A stretch of DNA of 64,000 bases, from assembly GCA_020633295.1 (NCBI GenBank), contig JACKDW010000002.1, positions 248,001 to 312,000 on the forward strand. The letters are read 5' to 3'. Both the position numbers and the translations under genes were made by a program. The notes below the pieces were generated by a model that did not search any database, was not told where the DNA came from, and worked only from the letters and a program-made list of their open reading frames with translations. Shown piece by piece: positions 34,748 through 42,792 of the stretch (positions are counted from its first letter, which is position 1; each line of letters starts with the position of its first letter). This DNA comes from Myxococcales bacterium. GTDB taxonomy: Bacteria > Myxococcota_A > Polyangia > Nannocystales > Nannocystaceae.

Positions 34748-35797
34748 ATGGCATCGACACCGCGCGCGGGCCCGCGCTGGACCTACACGAGGGGGCTGCA
34801 CGAGCTGGGCGACGGCGTGTTCGCCTACCTCCAGCCCGACGGCGGGTGGGGCTGGAGCAACGCCGGGCTGCTCGCGGACGAGGCGGGCGCGCGCGCGCTG
34901 CTGGTCGACACGCTGTTCGACCTCAAGCTCACGGCCGAGATGCTCGAGACGATGCGCCGCGCGGTCCCGGCGGCGCGCTCGATCGACACGGTCGTCAACA
35001 CGCACGCAAACGGCGACCACTGCTGGGGCAACGAGCTCGTCAAGGACGCCGAGATCATCGCCACGCGGCGCAGCGCCGAGGAGATGGAGGAGCTGCCGCC
35101 GCGCAAGGTCGCGGCGCTCGCCAAGGCCGCGCGCGTGAGCAAGCGACTCGGGCGCCCCGGCGCGCTGCTCGGGCGCCTGCTCGGGACGCTGGGCCTGCGG
35201 ACGCTCGCCGACGTCACGCGCTCGGCCGACTTCCTGCTCGAGGCCTTCGGCGGCTTCGACTTCGACGGCATCACGCTCACGCCGCCGACGCGCACCTTTG
35301 ACGACCGCCTCGAGCTCGCGGTCGGCGAGCGCCGCGTCGAGCTGCTCGAGGTCGGCCCGGCGCACACGCGCGGCGACCTGCTCGTGCACGTGCCCGGCAG
35401 CCGCGTGGTGTTCACGGGCGACATCCTGTTCGTCGACAGCCACCCGATCGTCTGGGCCGGGCCCGTCAGCAATTGGATCGACGCCTGCGCGCGGATCGTC
35501 GAGCTCGACGTCGACGTCATCGTCCCGGGGCACGGGCCGATCACCGACAAGGACGGCGTCCGCCGCGTGCAGCGCTACCTCGAGCACCTGCGCGATGAGG
35601 CGCGCGCGCGCTTCGACGCCGGCATGTCGGTCGAGGAGGCGGCGCGCGACATCTCCCTCGAGGCGTTCTCGGGCTGGGGTGAGGCGGAGCGGGTGATCGT
35701 CAACGTCGACACGCTGTACCGCGAGTTCACGGGCGACCGCTCGCCGCGGGACACCGTCGCGCTGTTCGCCCGGATGGCCGCGCTCGCCCGCGCGTGA
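34748..35797 (+). CDS. MBL-fold metallo-hydrolase
   Basis: This 349-residue protein has the metallo-beta-lactamase fold. The metal motif is NTHANGDHCWGN, with His86, Asp90 and His91; the second His of the usual HxHxDH is Asn88, a variant I have seen in a subset of this superfamily. Other ligands are His in GPAHTRGD, Asp in FTGDILF and His in VPGHGP. There is no signal peptide. The superfamily includes thioesterases, lactonases and glyoxalase II-like enzymes; the substrate here is not evident. Residues 100-170 contain an Arg/Leu-rich helical insertion. Confidence 0.88.
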   Translation: MASTPRAGPRWTYTRGLHELGDGVFAYLQPDGGWGWSNAGLLADEAGARALLVDTLFDLKLTAEMLETMRRAVPAARSIDTVVNTHANGDHCWGNELVKDAEIIATRRSAEEMEELPPRKVAALAKAARVSKRLGRPGALLGRLLGTLGLRTLADVTRSADFLLEAFGGFDFDGITLTPPTRTFDDRLELAVGERRVELLEVGPAHTRGDLLVHVPGSRVVFTGDILFVDSHPIVWAGPVSNWIDACARIVELDVDVIVPGHGPITDKDGVRRVQRYLEHLRDEARARFDAGMSVEEAARDISLEAFSGWGEAERVIVNVDTLYREFTGDRSPRDTVALFARMAALARA

Positions 35798-35820
35798 GCG
35801 CGTCGCGCTTCCCGCAGCGG

Positions 35821-35826
35821 TATAAA
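35821..35826 (+). promoter_or_regulatory. candidate -10 element
   Basis: TATAAA, in an unusually A+T-rich patch for this DNA, lies 50 bases before the ATG of the membrane protein at 35877. No clear -35 was found. Confidence 0.4.
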
Positions 35827-35876
35827 TACAGTACACAGCACACGCTCGCGCGTCGGCGCGGGCCGAGTGATCGCGT

Positions 35877-36374
35877 ATGAGCGAGCCGGAGCAACGCGCC
35901 AGGGCGATGTCCATCAAGGATGAGTACTTGATGGTCTGGGATCACGTGAACCGCCTGATGGGTCGGCGTCAGAGCATGACGACGATCCACCTCAGCGTGA
36001 ACGCGGCGATCATCGGCGCGACCGCGTACATCCTGAAGGGCAAGGTGAGCTTCGTCGGCTGGCAGCTGCTGGCGATGCTGCTGCTGCTGCTGACCGGCAT
36101 GGCCGCGAGCTACATGTGGACGCGGCTCGTCGCCCACTACAGCACGCTGCTCGACTGGTGGTACTCGACGCTGCGCGAGCTCGAGTCCAGCCACGAGCAC
36201 GAGCTGCCCAACCTCATCACGCGCGAGTACAAGCGGTTCTACACGCGGCCGAGCAAGGGCCCGCGGCTTTGGTTCACGCGCCACGAGCTCCGCCTCGCGC
36301 GCCTGTTCATCGTCGCCTACGCGGTGTTCTCGGTCGTCGTGATCGTCGGGCTCGTCGGCGCGACCTGGACCTGA
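35877..36374 (+). CDS. RipA-like small membrane protein
   Basis: This 165-residue protein has an N-terminal amphipathic helix (YLMVWDHVNRLMGRRQSM), two adjacent membrane helices (TIHLSVNAAIIGATAYIL and WQLLAMLLLLLTGMAASYMW) and a C-terminal third one (LFIVAYAVFSVVVIVGLVGA). The RRQS-x-NA arrangement before helix 1 resembles the RipA-type octameric membrane proteins. The role of these proteins is uncertain. It is followed after 30 bases by an outer-membrane protein gene that seems to have its own promoter. Confidence 0.7.
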   Translation: MSEPEQRARAMSIKDEYLMVWDHVNRLMGRRQSMTTIHLSVNAAIIGATAYILKGKVSFVGWQLLAMLLLLLTGMAASYMWTRLVAHYSTLLDWWYSTLRELESSHEHELPNLITREYKRFYTRPSKGPRLWFTRHELRLARLFIVAYAVFSVVVIVGLVGATWT

Positions 36375-36392
36375 GCTGGCGTGGGGATCGGG

Positions 36393-36398
36393 TATCAT
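36393..36398 (+). promoter_or_regulatory. -10-like hexamer, leaderless spacing
   Basis: TATCAT ends six bases before GTG 36405 and supports that start over the upstream in-frame GTG at 36381. Confidence 0.45.
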
Positions 36399-36404
36399 CG
36401 GCGC

Positions 36405-37085
36405 GTGGTCCCCTCTCCACGCGCCGACCGGCGTCGACGGCTGACGGCGGCGCTCGGCGCCCTCGGGCTGCTCGTGCCGGGGCCCGCGCTCGCGCGGGCG
36501 GAGCGAGCGAGCGACGCGGCCGTCGAGGGTCCCGCGGCGCCGCAGGTCCGCGCCGCCGATCGCTGGACGCGCGGGACGTGGACTGCGGGGCTCGGCCTGA
36601 CGGCCGGGATCCCCGAGGGGATGACGACGATCGGCGGCGTGGTGCGCGGCGGGCACTACGTCGTGACCGGGCTCGAGGTCGGGCTCGAGGCCGAGGTCAC
36701 GGTGTTCTTGTGGAACACGGCCCTGACGGCGCAGTGGCGCGAGTACGCCGAGCGGCTGCCGAGCTACGTGGTCCGGGCGACGCCGACGCTGCGGTTCACG
36801 CCGCTGCGGCGCGAGGCCTTCGCGCTGTACCTGCTCGGCGGGCTCGGCCCGACGATCTTCGGGCGTGACGCCCACGTCACGGGTCACTGGCTGCTGTCCC
36901 CCGGCATGCTGATCTGGCTCGGCGGACGCGTGCACCTCGACCTCGCGTTTCGCTTCACGCAGCCGTTCCCGTACGAGGCGTGCGCGGAGGCGTTCGTCGA
37001 CGACGCGCCGCCGCCCGGCGCGTCGCTGTACGGCTACTGCGACTTCCGCTTCGGGCCGCACCTCGGCGTGGTGTTCAGCTTCTAG
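36405..37085 (+). CDS. outer-membrane beta-barrel protein
   Basis: This 226-residue protein has a signal peptide (LTAALGALGLLVPGPALA) and a barrel of alternating residues with aromatic girdle positions: WTAGLGLTAGIPEGMTTIGG, HYVVTGLEVGLEAEVTVFLW, FALYLLGGLGPTIFG. It ends HLGVVFSF with a terminal Phe, as outer-membrane proteins do. No specific family was recognised; size suggests an 8- to 10-strand barrel. Two Cys residues near the end (YEACAEAF and YGYCDF) may form a disulfide in a loop. Confidence 0.8.
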   Translation: MVPSPRADRRRRLTAALGALGLLVPGPALARAERASDAAVEGPAAPQVRAADRWTRGTWTAGLGLTAGIPEGMTTIGGVVRGGHYVVTGLEVGLEAEVTVFLWNTALTAQWREYAERLPSYVVRATPTLRFTPLRREAFALYLLGGLGPTIFGRDAHVTGHWLLSPGMLIWLGGRVHLDLAFRFTQPFPYEACAEAFVDDAPPPGASLYGYCDFRFGPHLGVVFSF

Positions 37086-37124
37086 ATCGCTTCGCCCCGA
37101 GGCGAGGCGACCGCGCGCGGCGAC

Positions 37125-37808
37125 CTACTTTAAAAACGGCTCGACGGCGCGCTGGAACTCGAGGCGGTGGACGCAGTCGGACACGTAGTCGAGGTTCTCG
37201 GTGTCGATCTCGAGCACGGGCGAGAGGTCGTAGCGCGAGAACCAGTCCTCGTAGAGCTCGTTGAGCTTGCGCAGGTACCTCGCCGGGATCGCCTGCTCGT
37301 TGGCGCGGCCGCGCTGGCGCACGCGGCGACGGATCGCGCGGACCGAGCAGCGCAGGACGATCAGGAGGTCGGGCGGCGCGAGCACCCGCCGCATCACGGA
37401 GTAGAGGTCGCAGTAGGTGGACCAGTCGCGGTCGCTCATGCAGCCCGAGGTGTGCAGGTAGCGGGCGAAGATCTCGGCGTCCTCGTAGATGGTGCGGTCC
37501 TGGACGACCGTGTGCGGCTCGGCCATCAAGTCCATGTGGATGCGGAACTTGTGGGTCAGGAAGCTGAGCTGCGAGTGAAACGCCCAGCGCTTCATGTCGC
37601 CGTAAAAGTCGTCGAGGTAGGGGTTTTGCAGGTTCGGCTCGACGAAGGGGCGGAAGCCGTAGCGGTGGCAGAGGTACTCGACCATCGTCGTCTTGCCGAC
37701 GCCGATGTTGCCGGCCACCGCGATGAAGCGCCGCGGCAGCGCGCGGGGCTTCGGGTCCGGGTTCGAGTCTACCTCCAACTTCGCGATCGCCTCGGCGCTG
37801 ACGCCCAT
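37125..37808 (-). CDS. deoxynucleoside kinase
   Basis: This 227-residue protein belongs to the deoxyadenosine/deoxyguanosine-kinase family, which salvages deoxynucleosides by phosphorylating them. The P-loop is GNIGVGKTT (Lys39), the substrate-site motif is EPNLQNPYL with PFVEPN, the DRS-like motif is QDRTIYEDAEIFA and the lid is RAIRRRVRQRGRANEQ. Length and order of motifs match bacterial dAK/dGK proteins. It is divergent from the Nudix gene, with 113 bases between them. Confidence 0.93.
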   Translation of the reverse strand: MGVSAEAIAKLEVDSNPDPKPRALPRRFIAVAGNIGVGKTTMVEYLCHRYGFRPFVEPNLQNPYLDDFYGDMKRWAFHSQLSFLTHKFRIHMDLMAEPHTVVQDRTIYEDAEIFARYLHTSGCMSDRDWSTYCDLYSVMRRVLAPPDLLIVLRCSVRAIRRRVRQRGRANEQAIPARYLRKLNELYEDWFSRYDLSPVLEIDTENLDYVSDCVHRLEFQRAVEPFLK

Positions 37809-37817
37809 GAAGCCGCG

Positions 37818-37823
37818 AGCGTA
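37818..37823 (-). promoter_or_regulatory. -10-like hexamer before deoxynucleoside kinase
   Basis: On the minus strand TACGCT ends nine bases before ATG 37808, close to the leaderless spacing seen elsewhere. Confidence 0.35.
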
Positions 37824-37921
37824 TCACGCTCGCGCGGACGATCGGCCGGCGAAACCCGCGGCCGCGGGTCCCCGCGAGCGCGCCGCGCAGCGTCCGCGTC
37901 GCGTCCGCGCGAGGATCTGGT

Positions 37922-38560
37922 ATGAGTCGACGCATGGGAAGCGCGCGCGGTCTCTCGTCCCCGCTCCTGCTGCGCGCGGGAGATCCTCGGCTCGCGCCGA
38001 GCCCGAGCCTGGCGCGCGCCGCCGCCTTCGTCGCGGCGCTGCGAGCCGACACGCCCGCGCTGCGCGCGGCTCGCTGGCGGACGCTCGAGTTCATCGAGCG
38101 GCACGCGGACGCGCTTCACAGGACCTGTCCACAAGGTCATCTAACCGCGTCCGCGCTGGTCGTCGATCACGCGCGCGCGCGCGCGCTGCTGCTGCGCCAC
38201 CGCAAGCTCCAGCGCTGGCTGCAGCCGGGCGGCCACGCCGACGGCGACGGCAACCTCGTCGCCGTCGCGCTGCGCGAGGCGACCGAGGAGAGCGGGCTGC
38301 CCGAGGGCGCGCTCGAGATCGAGGCGAGCCCGATCGACCTCGACATCCACGAGGTCGCGCCGCCCGGCGAGGCGCCGCACCTGCACCTCGACCTGCGGTT
38401 CTTGATCCGCGCGCCGGCAGGCGCCGCGCTGCGCGGCAACCACGAGTCCGAGGCGCTGCGCTGGTGCGCGCCCGAGGAGCTCGCGGCGCTCGACGCCGAC
38501 GCGAGCACCCAGCGGCTGGCCGCGCGCGGCTTCGCGATCGCGGCGCGGCTGTGGCCGTGA
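37922..38560 (+). CDS. Nudix hydrolase
   Basis: This 212-residue protein has a Nudix box at residues 103-126, GGHADGDGNLVAVALREATE then ESGL. The REUxEExGU core (Arg118, Glu119, Glu122, Glu123) is intact, while the upstream Glu of the canonical box is Gly, as in the GGHxDGD subgroup. The N-terminal 70 residues are helical and may help dimerise. Nudix enzymes cleave nucleoside diphosphates linked to another moiety; specificity is not clear. Next to a deoxynucleoside kinase, a role in nucleotide pool cleaning is plausible inference. Confidence 0.9.
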   Translation: MSRRMGSARGLSSPLLLRAGDPRLAPSPSLARAAAFVAALRADTPALRAARWRTLEFIERHADALHRTCPQGHLTASALVVDHARARALLLRHRKLQRWLQPGGHADGDGNLVAVALREATEESGLPEGALEIEASPIDLDIHEVAPPGEAPHLHLDLRFLIRAPAGAALRGNHESEALRWCAPEELAALDADASTQRLAARGFAIAARLWP

Positions 38561-38567
38561 GCGCGGC

Positions 38568-39497
38568 TCAGGGCTGGTAGTTGCCGTCGTTGGTCACGAC
38601 GACGTCGGCGATCGCGGTGCTCGAGCGGAACTTGAAGCGGAGCTCGTGCGGGCCCGGACCCCAGCTCTGGACCCACGGATCGTTAAGATTGGCGTAGCAG
38701 CTCTCGTTGTTGTCGCGCCGGTTGATCTCGCGCCAGCGGTAGGTGCCGAGGTTCCAGTCGCAGTGGCCGTCGAAGCGCGCCCAGTCGGGCGGCGGCGGAT
38801 CGCCGTCGACGCGCAGGTTGAAGTCGTCCTCGTTGCCTTCGTCGTAGAAGCGCACCCAGACGTGCCACTGGTCCTCGCACGGGATGTCCGGCGTCCACAC
38901 GGCGGCGTTGTCGCCGTCGGCGTCGCCCTGGAAGACCGCGACGTCCTTGTTGTTGAGCACCTGGCTCTCGGTCACGTTCCAGCCGCCGGAGAGCTCGGCG
39001 TCGTTTACGTCGTACATCAACGTCACCGTGTCGACGCAGGCCTCGCCCATCATGCCCGAGTCCGAGGTCGTCATCGGGTCGGTCGTGCTCGGGTCGGTCG
39101 TCGGCTCCGGTCCCGTCGTCGGCTCCGGCCCCGTCGTCGGCTCCGGCCCCGTCGTCGTGCTCGGGTCGACCGTCGGATCCGGTCCGCCCGTCGTCGGGTC
39201 GAGCGTCGACTCGGTCGGGTCGACCATGCCCGTCGTCGCGCCGGAGTCGGTCATGCCGCCGGAGGGGTTGGAGCCGCCGGTGGAGCTGTCGCTCGACGTC
39301 TGGGGGCCCGCCGTGGTCGCGCCGCTGCCCTCGCTCTCGCTGTCCGAGTCGGCGCTGTCGCTGGAGCCGCCGCCGCTGCCCTCCTGCGGGGTGCCGCCGC
39401 AGGCGAGCGCGAGCGCGACCAGGACGAGCGCGCCGGCACGCGTCGCGCGTGCTCGAGTGAGACGAGGGCCCCGGGCATCCAACGATTTCGTAATCAC
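38568..39497 (-). CDS. Ser/Thr-rich lipoprotein with CBM-like domain
   Basis: This 309-residue protein starts with GTG and has a lipobox ALALAC. Residues 30-150 are a Ser/Thr/Gly/Pro spacer including three TTGPEP repeats. The C-terminal 155 residues form a folded domain (LMYDVNDAELSGGWNVTESQ, CEDQWHVWVRFYDEGNEDDF, GPGPHELRFKFRSSTAIADV) that looks like a carbohydrate-binding-module jelly roll of the CBM6/CBM35 type. It is probably a surface protein on a flexible stalk that binds a glycan or another cell; that is inference from layout. Confidence 0.8.
   Translation of the reverse strand: MITKSLDARGPRLTRARATRAGALVLVALALACGGTPQEGSGGGSSDSADSDSESEGSGATTAGPQTSSDSSTGGSNPSGGMTDSGATTGMVDPTESTLDPTTGGPDPTVDPSTTTGPEPTTGPEPTTGPEPTTDPSTTDPMTTSDSGMMGEACVDTVTLMYDVNDAELSGGWNVTESQVLNNKDVAVFQGDADGDNAAVWTPDIPCEDQWHVWVRFYDEGNEDDFNLRVDGDPPPPDWARFDGHCDWNLGTYRWREINRRDNNESCYANLNDPWVQSWGPGPHELRFKFRSSTAIADVVVTNDGNYQP
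39097..39150 (-). repeat. 18-bp tandem repeat in lipoprotein spacer
   Basis: Three nearly identical copies of an 18-bp unit (plus-strand gtcgtcggctccggcccc) encode TTGPEP repeats in the stalk region. Confidence 0.93.
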
Positions 39498-39506
39498 AAC
39501 CCGATC

Positions 39507-39512
39507 ATTATA
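39507..39512 (-). promoter_or_regulatory. consensus -10 box, leaderless spacing
   Basis: A perfect TATAAT on the minus strand ends nine bases before GTG 39497. A start about seven bases after the box would leave only two or three untranslated bases. Confidence 0.5.
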
Positions 39513-39596
39513 CCGCTCGTCTCGCGCGACGCGGCGGCCGACCCCGCGGCCGGCGAATGAAATATGACCAAAAGGCCATACTAAACATTCATCCGA

Positions 39597-40733
39597 TCAC
39601 GCCCCGCGGGCGACCCGGATGAATTGCCCCGCGAGCTGCGAGAGCTCCGCGAGCGAGTTGGGCGGCGGCTCGCGTCGCGGCAGCGCCCAGACCGGGATTT
39701 TGGGATAGGCGCTCGCCAGCGACTCGACGGCCTGCAGGCTGCGACGCCCCTGGATCTGTATGCCGCGGTAGGACGAGAGCAGCGCCGCGACGGCGCCCGG
39801 GTCCTCGGCCCCGGGCACCGCGCTCGCGATGGCGTCCGCCGCCGGCGGGTCGGGGAACGCGGGGATCATGCGGTTGAGCACCACCGCGTCGATCCGCAGG
39901 TGACGCTGGCGCAGCACCTCGAGGAACGCGAGCGCCTCGCGGACGCTGAACTGCGAGGCCGAGGTCGTCAGGATCACGCCGGTGGCCGGCGAGCTCAGCA
40001 GCTCCTGAAAGTCGCCGGCGCGGTCGCGGAAGGCCCCCAGCACCACCGAGAACTCGCGCAGGAACGCGCCGAGCTCCTCGATGAAGCGCCCGCCGCCGAC
40101 CGCCCCGAGCGCCTTGAGCACGACCTTGTTGCCGATCCCGAGCACGCGCGCGCCGATGGAACCTGTCCCTGTGAGCAGGCGAATCGCGGGGTTCGTGACG
40201 AGCTCCTGCACGCGGTCGGGCGCCGCGAGGAACTCGAGCGCGTTGGCGGTCGGCGGGGTGTCGAGCACGATCAGGTCGTAGCGGCGCTCGTCGTGCAGCA
40301 GGCGCAGCTGCGCCATCGCGGCGTACTCGAGCGCGCCGCCGAGGTGCTGCGCCGTCGCCTTGTAGATCGGGTTGCGGAGGATCGCGTCGGCCGCGGCCGC
40401 GTCCGCGGCGTAGGCCTTGACGAGGCGGTCGAACACGACCTTGCCGTCGAGCAGCAGCGCGTACAGCCCGCCCGCGCTCGACCCGAGCTCGGGCGTCTTG
40501 ACCTCGAGCTCGGCGCCGGGCTCGACGCGCGCGGAGAAGCCGAGCGCCTGCGCGAGGCGCCGGGAGGGGTCGATCGTCACGACCAGGACGCGCTTGCCCG
40601 CGCGCGCGGCCGCCAGCGCGAGCGTCGCGGCGCAGGTCGTCTTGCCGACCCCGCCAGGGCCGACGCACAGCACGACCGCGCGCTGCGGGTTCAGCGGCAG
40701 CGCGGACCAGAGTGTCTGCGAAGAGGACTGCAT
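39597..40733 (-). CDS. ArsA/Get3-family ATPase, paralog 1
   Basis: This 378-residue protein is an ArsA/Get3-like P-loop ATPase. The loop is VGPGGVGKTT: the catalytic Lys31 is present, but the signature lysine of the deviant Walker A motif (usual KGGVGKT) is Pro26. Switch I is TIDPSRRLAQALG with its Asp, and switch II is LIVLDTPPTANAL. It has no Get3-type CxxC. The starts of this gene and the biotin-carrier gene are 49 bases apart and divergent; a second ArsA-like gene lies just beyond. The two may form a heterodimer (see finding). Cargo is unknown. Confidence 0.9.
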   Translation of the reverse strand: MQSSSQTLWSALPLNPQRAVVLCVGPGGVGKTTCAATLALAAARAGKRVLVVTIDPSRRLAQALGFSARVEPGAELEVKTPELGSSAGGLYALLLDGKVVFDRLVKAYAADAAAADAILRNPIYKATAQHLGGALEYAAMAQLRLLHDERRYDLIVLDTPPTANALEFLAAPDRVQELVTNPAIRLLTGTGSIGARVLGIGNKVVLKALGAVGGGRFIEELGAFLREFSVVLGAFRDRAGDFQELLSSPATGVILTTSASQFSVREALAFLEVLRQRHLRIDAVVLNRMIPAFPDPPAADAIASAVPGAEDPGAVAALLSSYRGIQIQGRRSLQAVESLASAYPKIPVWALPRREPPPNSLAELSQLAGQFIRVARGA

Positions 40734-40768
40734 GGGCTCGGGTCGTGGTGAGTTGGAGGCCAGCCTGC

Positions 40769-40774
40769 TAGTGT
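40769..40774 (+). promoter_or_regulatory. -10-like hexamer, leaderless spacing
   Basis: TAGTGT ends eight bases before GTG 40783 of the biotin-carrier gene and helps choose that start. Confidence 0.3.
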
Positions 40775-40782
40775 TGCGGGCC

Positions 40783-41337
40783 GTGAGGGGACCATCCAGG
40801 TTCAAGGTCGTCGTCGAGGGGCAGGCGCGCGAGGTCGAGATCGTCGACCTCGACGGGCAGGCCGACGCCGCGCTCGTGACCGTCGACGGCGAGCGCTTCG
40901 AGGTCCGCGCGGCGCCGGACGACAGCGTGCTCGTACGCCCTGAGGGACAGGTCGCGCAGCGCCGCGTGACGCTCGACGGGCAGACCACGCCCGCGAGCGT
41001 GGCGATCGCCGGGCGCGGGCTCTCCGTCGCGGTGAAGAGCGCCCGAGAGGCCGCGCTCGAGGCCGCGCTCGCCGAGCGCGCGGGCGCGGGCGGCGGGGCG
41101 TCCCGGCTCGCGGCGCCGATGCCCGGCCGCGTGATCAAGGTGCTGGTCGCCGAGGGCGAGTCGGTCCGTCAGGGCGCGCCGGTGATCATCATCGAGGCCA
41201 TGAAGATGGAGAACGAGATGTACGCGCCGATCGACGGGCACGTACGCAACCTCAAGGTCAGCAGCGGCGACACGGTCGACAGCGGCGCGCTGCTGTGTGA
41301 GATCGAGCCGCTGCGCGAGGACGAGGACGAGGCCTAG
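40783..41337 (+). CDS. biotin/lipoyl-attachment carrier protein
   Basis: This 184-residue protein ends in a biotinyl domain (about 105-178). The biotinylation motif EAMKMEN carries Lys141, and the flanking APMPGRVIKVLVAEGESVRQ is typical of carboxyl-carrier proteins of acyl-CoA or pyruvate carboxylases. The N-terminal 90 residues contain a beta-rich region (RFKVVVEGQAREVEIVDLDG) as in propionyl-/acetyl-CoA carboxylase carrier proteins. No carboxylase or transferase gene is adjacent, so its partner enzyme must be encoded elsewhere. Confidence 0.92.
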   Translation: MRGPSRFKVVVEGQAREVEIVDLDGQADAALVTVDGERFEVRAAPDDSVLVRPEGQVAQRRVTLDGQTTPASVAIAGRGLSVAVKSAREAALEAALAERAGAGGGASRLAAPMPGRVIKVLVAEGESVRQGAPVIIIEAMKMENEMYAPIDGHVRNLKVSSGDTVDSGALLCEIEPLREDEDEA

Positions 41338-41528
41338 CGGCCCGTGGCGATGGTCCACGCGCGCCTCACTTGTCCGTTTCGCCGTGGACGTCGTTGCCGA
41401 GGCTTGTAGTACGGCCCGGTTCAACCGCGTTTCATCACCTCGCGCACACCAGTAAATATGGCGCGAGGCGACGCGCGGACGTTCGCCACGGGCTGCGAAC
41501 CCTTCCGCGTCGCGCGTCGCGGTCGCGC

Positions 41529-42569
41529 TCACGCGACTCCTCCGCTGCGGACCACGCACTCCGGCAGCGCGGCGCAGAGCGCCTGCATGTCCTCGAGGCT
41601 CGAGAGCCCCTCCCAGCGCCAGGGGATCTCGAGGGCCACCGGCGAGCGCCCGGCGCCGCGCTCCCCCGCCATCCAGGCGTCGACGTTGGCCTGCTGACGG
41701 TGGGCCTGCTCGGCGATCGTGTGCGTCACGGAGAAGAAGGCTCGGACCGCGTCGCTGGTCGACGCTGGCAGCGCGGCGGGCGAAATCGCGGGGACCTCGG
41801 CCGGCCACATGCCGTTGACGAATATCGCGCCGATCTCCATGTGCAGCTCCTCACGGAGTGACGCGGCGAGCTCACCGAGCTCGGTCAACGGCCAGCGCGC
41901 CGGGAGCCCGACGAGGACCGCCTGCACGCGCGCTGGATCCTCGAGCGCGTCGACCATGCGCTGCGCCTCGGCGGTCAGCGGCCCGCGCGGCACGGTGTTC
42001 AAGATCGTTCGCGGGACGCCGAGGTTGTAGCGGAGGTGCCCCGTCGCCGGCCCGTCGAAGATCACGGTGTCGAAGCTGCGCGCGCGGCAGGCGACGTGCC
42101 AGAGCTTGCCGAGCACCGCGTAGTCGTCGAGCCCCGGGATCGCGCGCAGCAGCCGACGCATGAGCTTGTTCCCGAACACCGCCGAGGACAGCCGCTCGCT
42201 CTTGAGGATCATGCTGCCGTACTCGCGCACGCAGACGTGCGGGACGACGCGCTGGATGAACAGGCCCGGCGCCAGCTCGCGGGGGACATCCGCGAGCGCG
42301 CGATGACCGAGCATCCACGCCAGGCGGTCGTCCTGGCCGACCGTCGCGACGAGCACGCGACGACCGCGCCGCGCCAGCTCGAGACCCAACATCGCCGACA
42401 TCGCGGTGCGCCCGACGCCCCCCTTCCCGCTGACGATCAACAGCTCACGGCGGGCGAGCGCGTCGAGCACCTGGGACGCCGTCTGAGGGCGTCCCGGAGG
42501 GTTTGGCGCCAGGGCCATGGGCGGCTGAATCTGGCACAGCTTCGGCGAGCATTCCAGCACAAGGGGCAT
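41529..42569 (-). CDS. ArsA/Get3-family ATPase, paralog 2 (P-loop Lys replaced)
   Basis: This 346-residue protein is a second ArsA-like protein. Its loop is SGKGGVGRTA: the signature Lys49 is kept but the catalytic lysine is Arg54. Switch I reads TVGQDDRLAWMLG, without the usual catalytic Asp, and switch II reads VIFDGPATGHLRYN. It is therefore likely to bind but not hydrolyse ATP well, or to act as a partner that completes paralog 1. It could also start at ATG 42518. The C-terminal half matches ArsA family spacing (QQANVDAWMAGERGAGRSPV). Confidence 0.87.
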   Translation of the reverse strand: MPLVLECSPKLCQIQPPMALAPNPPGRPQTASQVLDALARRELLIVSGKGGVGRTAMSAMLGLELARRGRRVLVATVGQDDRLAWMLGHRALADVPRELAPGLFIQRVVPHVCVREYGSMILKSERLSSAVFGNKLMRRLLRAIPGLDDYAVLGKLWHVACRARSFDTVIFDGPATGHLRYNLGVPRTILNTVPRGPLTAEAQRMVDALEDPARVQAVLVGLPARWPLTELGELAASLREELHMEIGAIFVNGMWPAEVPAISPAALPASTSDAVRAFFSVTHTIAEQAHRQQANVDAWMAGERGAGRSPVALEIPWRWEGLSSLEDMQALCAALPECVVRSGGVA

Positions 42570-42792
42570 AGCAGCTCACGCCCTTCTCCTGACCGAGCGG
42601 CCAGCGCGGAGCGGCGACGCGTGGCGCCGATGTGTGCGCCCGCGAACGCGCGCCGCGAAGCTTGACCTGGGATGCCGCGCTAGCGATGCTTGCGCGTCTG
42701 TGTTCGCCCGGAAGCGACGAGCGCGGGCCAGATCAGGCAGGCGCCGTCGCCGCGACCGACGCGGCGTCGACCCGCGACCCGCGAAGCGAGCC

